From NCBI GenBank assembly GCA_050247895.1, contig JBFWTJ010000047.1:1-17109 (forward strand): 17,109 nt of DNA. The letters run 5' to 3'. The notes under the pieces were generated by a model that saw nothing but the letters and a program-made list of their open reading frames with translations, was not told the origin of the DNA and made no database searches. Numbering within the stretch: the stretch's first letter is position 1; each line of letters begins with the position of its first letter. Shown piece after piece: positions 13,170 through 17,109 of the stretch. The stretch comes from CAVPEW01 sp050247895. Lineage in GTDB: Bacteria > Actinomycetota > Acidimicrobiia > Acidimicrobiales > VFJN01. The translations under genes and the position numbers were made by a program.

Positions 13170-13579
13170 GCGGCGTGACCCTGGCCGAGGCCACCGCGGT
13201 GGTCGCCGCGGCACAGGCCCGGGCGGTCGAGATCGGCCGGACGGTGTGCATCGCGGTGTTCGACTCGGGCGGCCACCTGGTGGCGTTCGCCCGGATGGAC
13301 GGCTCGCCGACGCTGTCGGTGGAGATCGCCCAGGCCAAGGCGTCGGGCACCGCCCTGTCGGGGTTCGACGGCAACCTGCTCCTGAAGCTCTACGACAGCG
13401 TGCCGGCCAAGTTCGCCGCGCTGGGGCAGCTGAGCGGCCGCCCGATCTTCCCCGGCCCGGGTTCGCTCCCGCTGCACCGCGACGGCGTGGTGGTCGGCGC
13501 GATCGGCGTGAGCGGCTCGCCCACGGCCGACGACGACCACCTCTGCGCCGAGGCCGGCGTCGCCGCCTTCCCGGGCTGA
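13166..13579 (+). CDS. GlcG/HbpS-like heme-binding family protein
   Basis: This 137-residue protein matches the GlcG/HbpS domain: TLAEATAVVAAAQARAVEIG (5-24), then VCIAVFDSGGHLVAFARMDGSP and EIAQAKASGTAL. A glycine-rich middle (GRPIFPGPGSLPLHRDGVVVGAIGVSGSPTADDDHLCAEAG) follows, ending AVAAFPG-like. Family members bind heme or corrinoid or are of unknown role, and they often stand beside catabolic oxidoreductases. GTG 13166 overlaps the second LLM stop. It is the last gene of the operon and a GC-rich hairpin follows 4 nt after its stop. No signal peptide is visible, so it acts in the cytoplasm unless the start is wrong. A role as a small accessory or redox-sensing protein for the oxygenases is possible but unproven. 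Confidence 0.85.
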   Translation: MSGVTLAEATAVVAAAQARAVEIGRTVCIAVFDSGGHLVAFARMDGSPTLSVEIAQAKASGTALSGFDGNLLLKLYDSVPAKFAALGQLSGRPIFPGPGSLPLHRDGVVVGAIGVSGSPTADDDHLCAEAGVAAFPG

Positions 13580-13583
13580 GGAG

Positions 13584-13604
13584 GGCCCCGGTCGTTGCCG
13601 GGCC
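13584..13604 (+). terminator. GC-rich stem-loop at the end of the SDR-to-HbpS operon
   Basis: GGCCCCGG (13584-13591) pairs with CCGGGCC (13598-13604) with one bulged C and the loop tcgttg. It begins 4 nt after the HbpS-like stop. There is no U-tract, as in many actinobacterial terminators. It suggests that the AhpD-like and UvrA-like genes have their own transcript. Confidence 0.5.
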
Positions 13605-13630
13605 GGAACCGTCATGAGAGATTGGGGGCC

Positions 13631-14542
13631 ATGACCGACCTGGGCACGGTGGTGGCGCGGTACGAGGCGGTGACCGGCGACGAGCTGGTCGCCTTCGCGC
13701 CGGAGGTGTTCGACCGCTTCTTCCAGCTCGAGCACCTGCTCGGCCGCGACCCGGCGGCGCGCCTGCTGGCGCCGGTGCTCCCGGCGGTGGCGGCGACCCT
13801 GCGCCTGCCCGGACCCGTGGTCGGCGCACCGGCCGGGCCGGTCGGCGCGGGGGATCCCCGGGTGGCCTTCGCCGAGCAGTTCGTGGTCGACGTGAGCCGG
13901 GTGTCCGACGAGCAGCGCTCGGCCCTGCACGCCACGCTGGGCGAGGAGGCCGTCCCGTTCGTCCAGGCCCTGTTCGTCACCGACTACACCCGGCGGGTCC
14001 GCCACGTGCTCGGCCGGCTGTTCCCGGGCGCCGCGTTGGTCGACCCCGCCGCCGGGGGGCGGGACGGGGGAGAGCTGGTGGCCACGGCCTTCGAGCTGAT
14101 GCCGGCGGTGGTGCGCCTGCCGGGACCCGACCCGGTCCTGCGGGAGCTGGTGCGGCTGCGCATCGCCACCCAGCACAACTGCCGGCAGTGCCGCTCGCTG
14201 CGCACGGCCTCGGCGGTCCAGGCCGCGGGTGGGCTGGACTTCTTCGACGGCTTGGAGTCCTACGAGGACCGCGCCGACCTCTCGTCGCGGGACCGCGTCG
14301 CCCTGGGCCTGGTGGACGCCGTGCTCTGGCAGCCGGCCGACGTCGGCGACGACCGGGTGGCCGAGGTGCGGGCCGCGTTCACGCCGGCCGAGGCCACCGA
14401 GCTGGTGCTGTTCGTGCTGCGCTGCGCCTGGGCCAAGGTCACGGTGTCGCTGGGTCGCGACGCGGCCCGGGTCACCGAGGGCGTCGAGATGTACGACGTG
14501 GACGAGGCCACCGGCGAGGTCGTCTGGCTCGAGCGGGCCTGA
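13631..14542 (+). CDS. Carboxymuconolactone decarboxylase / AhpD-like fold protein with CxxC
   Basis: This 303-residue all-alpha protein has an AhpD-like core in its C-terminal half: ELVRLRIATQHNCRQCRSLRTASAVQ (~172-197) with Cys184 and Cys187. SRDRVALGLVDAVL and FTPAEATELVLFVLRCAWAKVTVSLG follow and resemble the helices of this family. In AhpD the CxxC is followed by a His three residues on; here the positions after Cys187 are Ser, Leu, Arg, so the usual proton-relay His is absent. The first ~150 residues may be a diverged second repeat or a separate helical domain. Predicted role: disulfide- or peroxide-related redox, unproven. ATG 13631 is preceded by a G-rich stretch (attggggg). The UvrA-like gene starts 29 bp after its stop, so the two may be cotranscribed. 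Probably not part of the pathway proper. Confidence 0.75.
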   Translation: MTDLGTVVARYEAVTGDELVAFAPEVFDRFFQLEHLLGRDPAARLLAPVLPAVAATLRLPGPVVGAPAGPVGAGDPRVAFAEQFVVDVSRVSDEQRSALHATLGEEAVPFVQALFVTDYTRRVRHVLGRLFPGAALVDPAAGGRDGGELVATAFELMPAVVRLPGPDPVLRELVRLRIATQHNCRQCRSLRTASAVQAAGGLDFFDGLESYEDRADLSSRDRVALGLVDAVLWQPADVGDDRVAEVRAAFTPAEATELVLFVLRCAWAKVTVSLGRDAARVTEGVEMYDVDEATGEVVWLERA

Positions 14543-14571
14543 GCGCACCCGGGCGAGCTGCACCGACCACG

Positions 14572-16946
<2,375 letters not shown>

Positions 16947-16962
<16 letters not shown>

Positions 16963-17109
16963 GCGGAGGGCACGGGGTCAGCCGCCTGCAGGTGCGTCAT
17001 GGCGAGGAGGGCGAAGCTCTGGGCCAGCACCATCGATCCGTGCGCGGCGCCGACCGTCCCGGGCGGTGAGCTGTTGGGGGCCAAGCTCCCGGCCCGGTCC
17101 ACCATCGGC
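16947..17109 (-). CDS. C-terminal end of an unknown protein (5' end outside the window)
   Basis: On the minus strand one frame is open from the right edge to a TAG at 16947-16949. It has G or C at nearly every third position, unlike the other two minus frames, which are Arg/Trp/Pro-rich. The last ~50 residues include a hydrophobic helix (MVLAQSFALLAMTHLQ) and end in PVPSAQAPT. I do not recognise the family. The 3' end overlaps the end of the UvrA-like gene by 16 bp in convergent orientation, an arrangement that leaves no room for an intergenic terminator. Confidence 0.45.

Noticed and set aside
14188..14571. Upstream extension of the UvrA-like frame
   Set aside because: It overlaps the AhpD-like gene in another frame and is Gly/Arg-rich; the conserved UvrA sequence starts after ATG 14572.

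Overview
The window is high-GC actinobacterial DNA. Real genes have G or C at almost every third codon position, GTG and TTG starts are common, and many neighbouring genes overlap by GTGA. Two LLM-class (F420/flavin) oxidoreductases, a Ltp2-type thiolase with a DUF35 partner, a class III CoA-transferase and an actinobacterial PKD-type protein all fit Actinomycetota. The mix of families suggests an environmental lineage such as Acidimicrobiia, but this is inference and no marker gene is present. No rRNA, tRNA, CRISPR array, transposase or integrase was seen.

Layout, left to right. (1) 1-732 (+) is the 3' part of a PKD-domain protein whose codon use differs from the rest. A 31-bp tandem repeat lies between it and the next, convergent gene. 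(2) 866-2811 (-) is a two-gene unit of CitE/malyl-CoA lyase-like proteins, possibly read from a leaderless promoter. A perfect 11-bp stem separates it from (3) 2972-4713 (-), an amidohydrolase and a phytanoyl-CoA dioxygenase-like protein. (4) 4827-6453 (+) is a cysteine-less SCP2/Ltp2-type thiolase with its zinc-ribbon/OB-fold DUF35 partner, divergent from (3). (5) 6458-7210 (-) is a GntR/FCD regulator, divergent from (6) a compact operon at 7375-13579 (+): SDR, LLM oxidoreductase, Rieske oxygenase, SnoaL-like protein, CaiB/BaiF CoA-transferase, second LLM oxidoreductase and GlcG/HbpS-like protein. A hairpin follows it. (7) 13631-16962 (+) holds an AhpD/CMD-like protein and a short UvrA paralogue without the UvrB-binding domain. 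(8) The 3' end of an unknown minus-strand gene closes the window.

Together, genes 866-13579 look like a catabolic island for an unidentified carboxylic acid or cyclic compound. In outline (inference): CoA transfer by CaiB/BaiF; hydroxylation or oxygenation by the Rieske, PhyH and LLM enzymes; alcohol oxidation by the SDR; lactone or ring hydrolysis by the amidohydrolase; retro-aldol side-chain cleavage by the thiolase/DUF35 pair; and C-C or thioester cleavage by the two malyl-CoA lyase-like proteins. The FCD-type GntR protein is the obvious local regulator. Both divergent intergenic regions carry ATGATCAG close to the plus-strand start codon, a candidate shared operator or -10 region.
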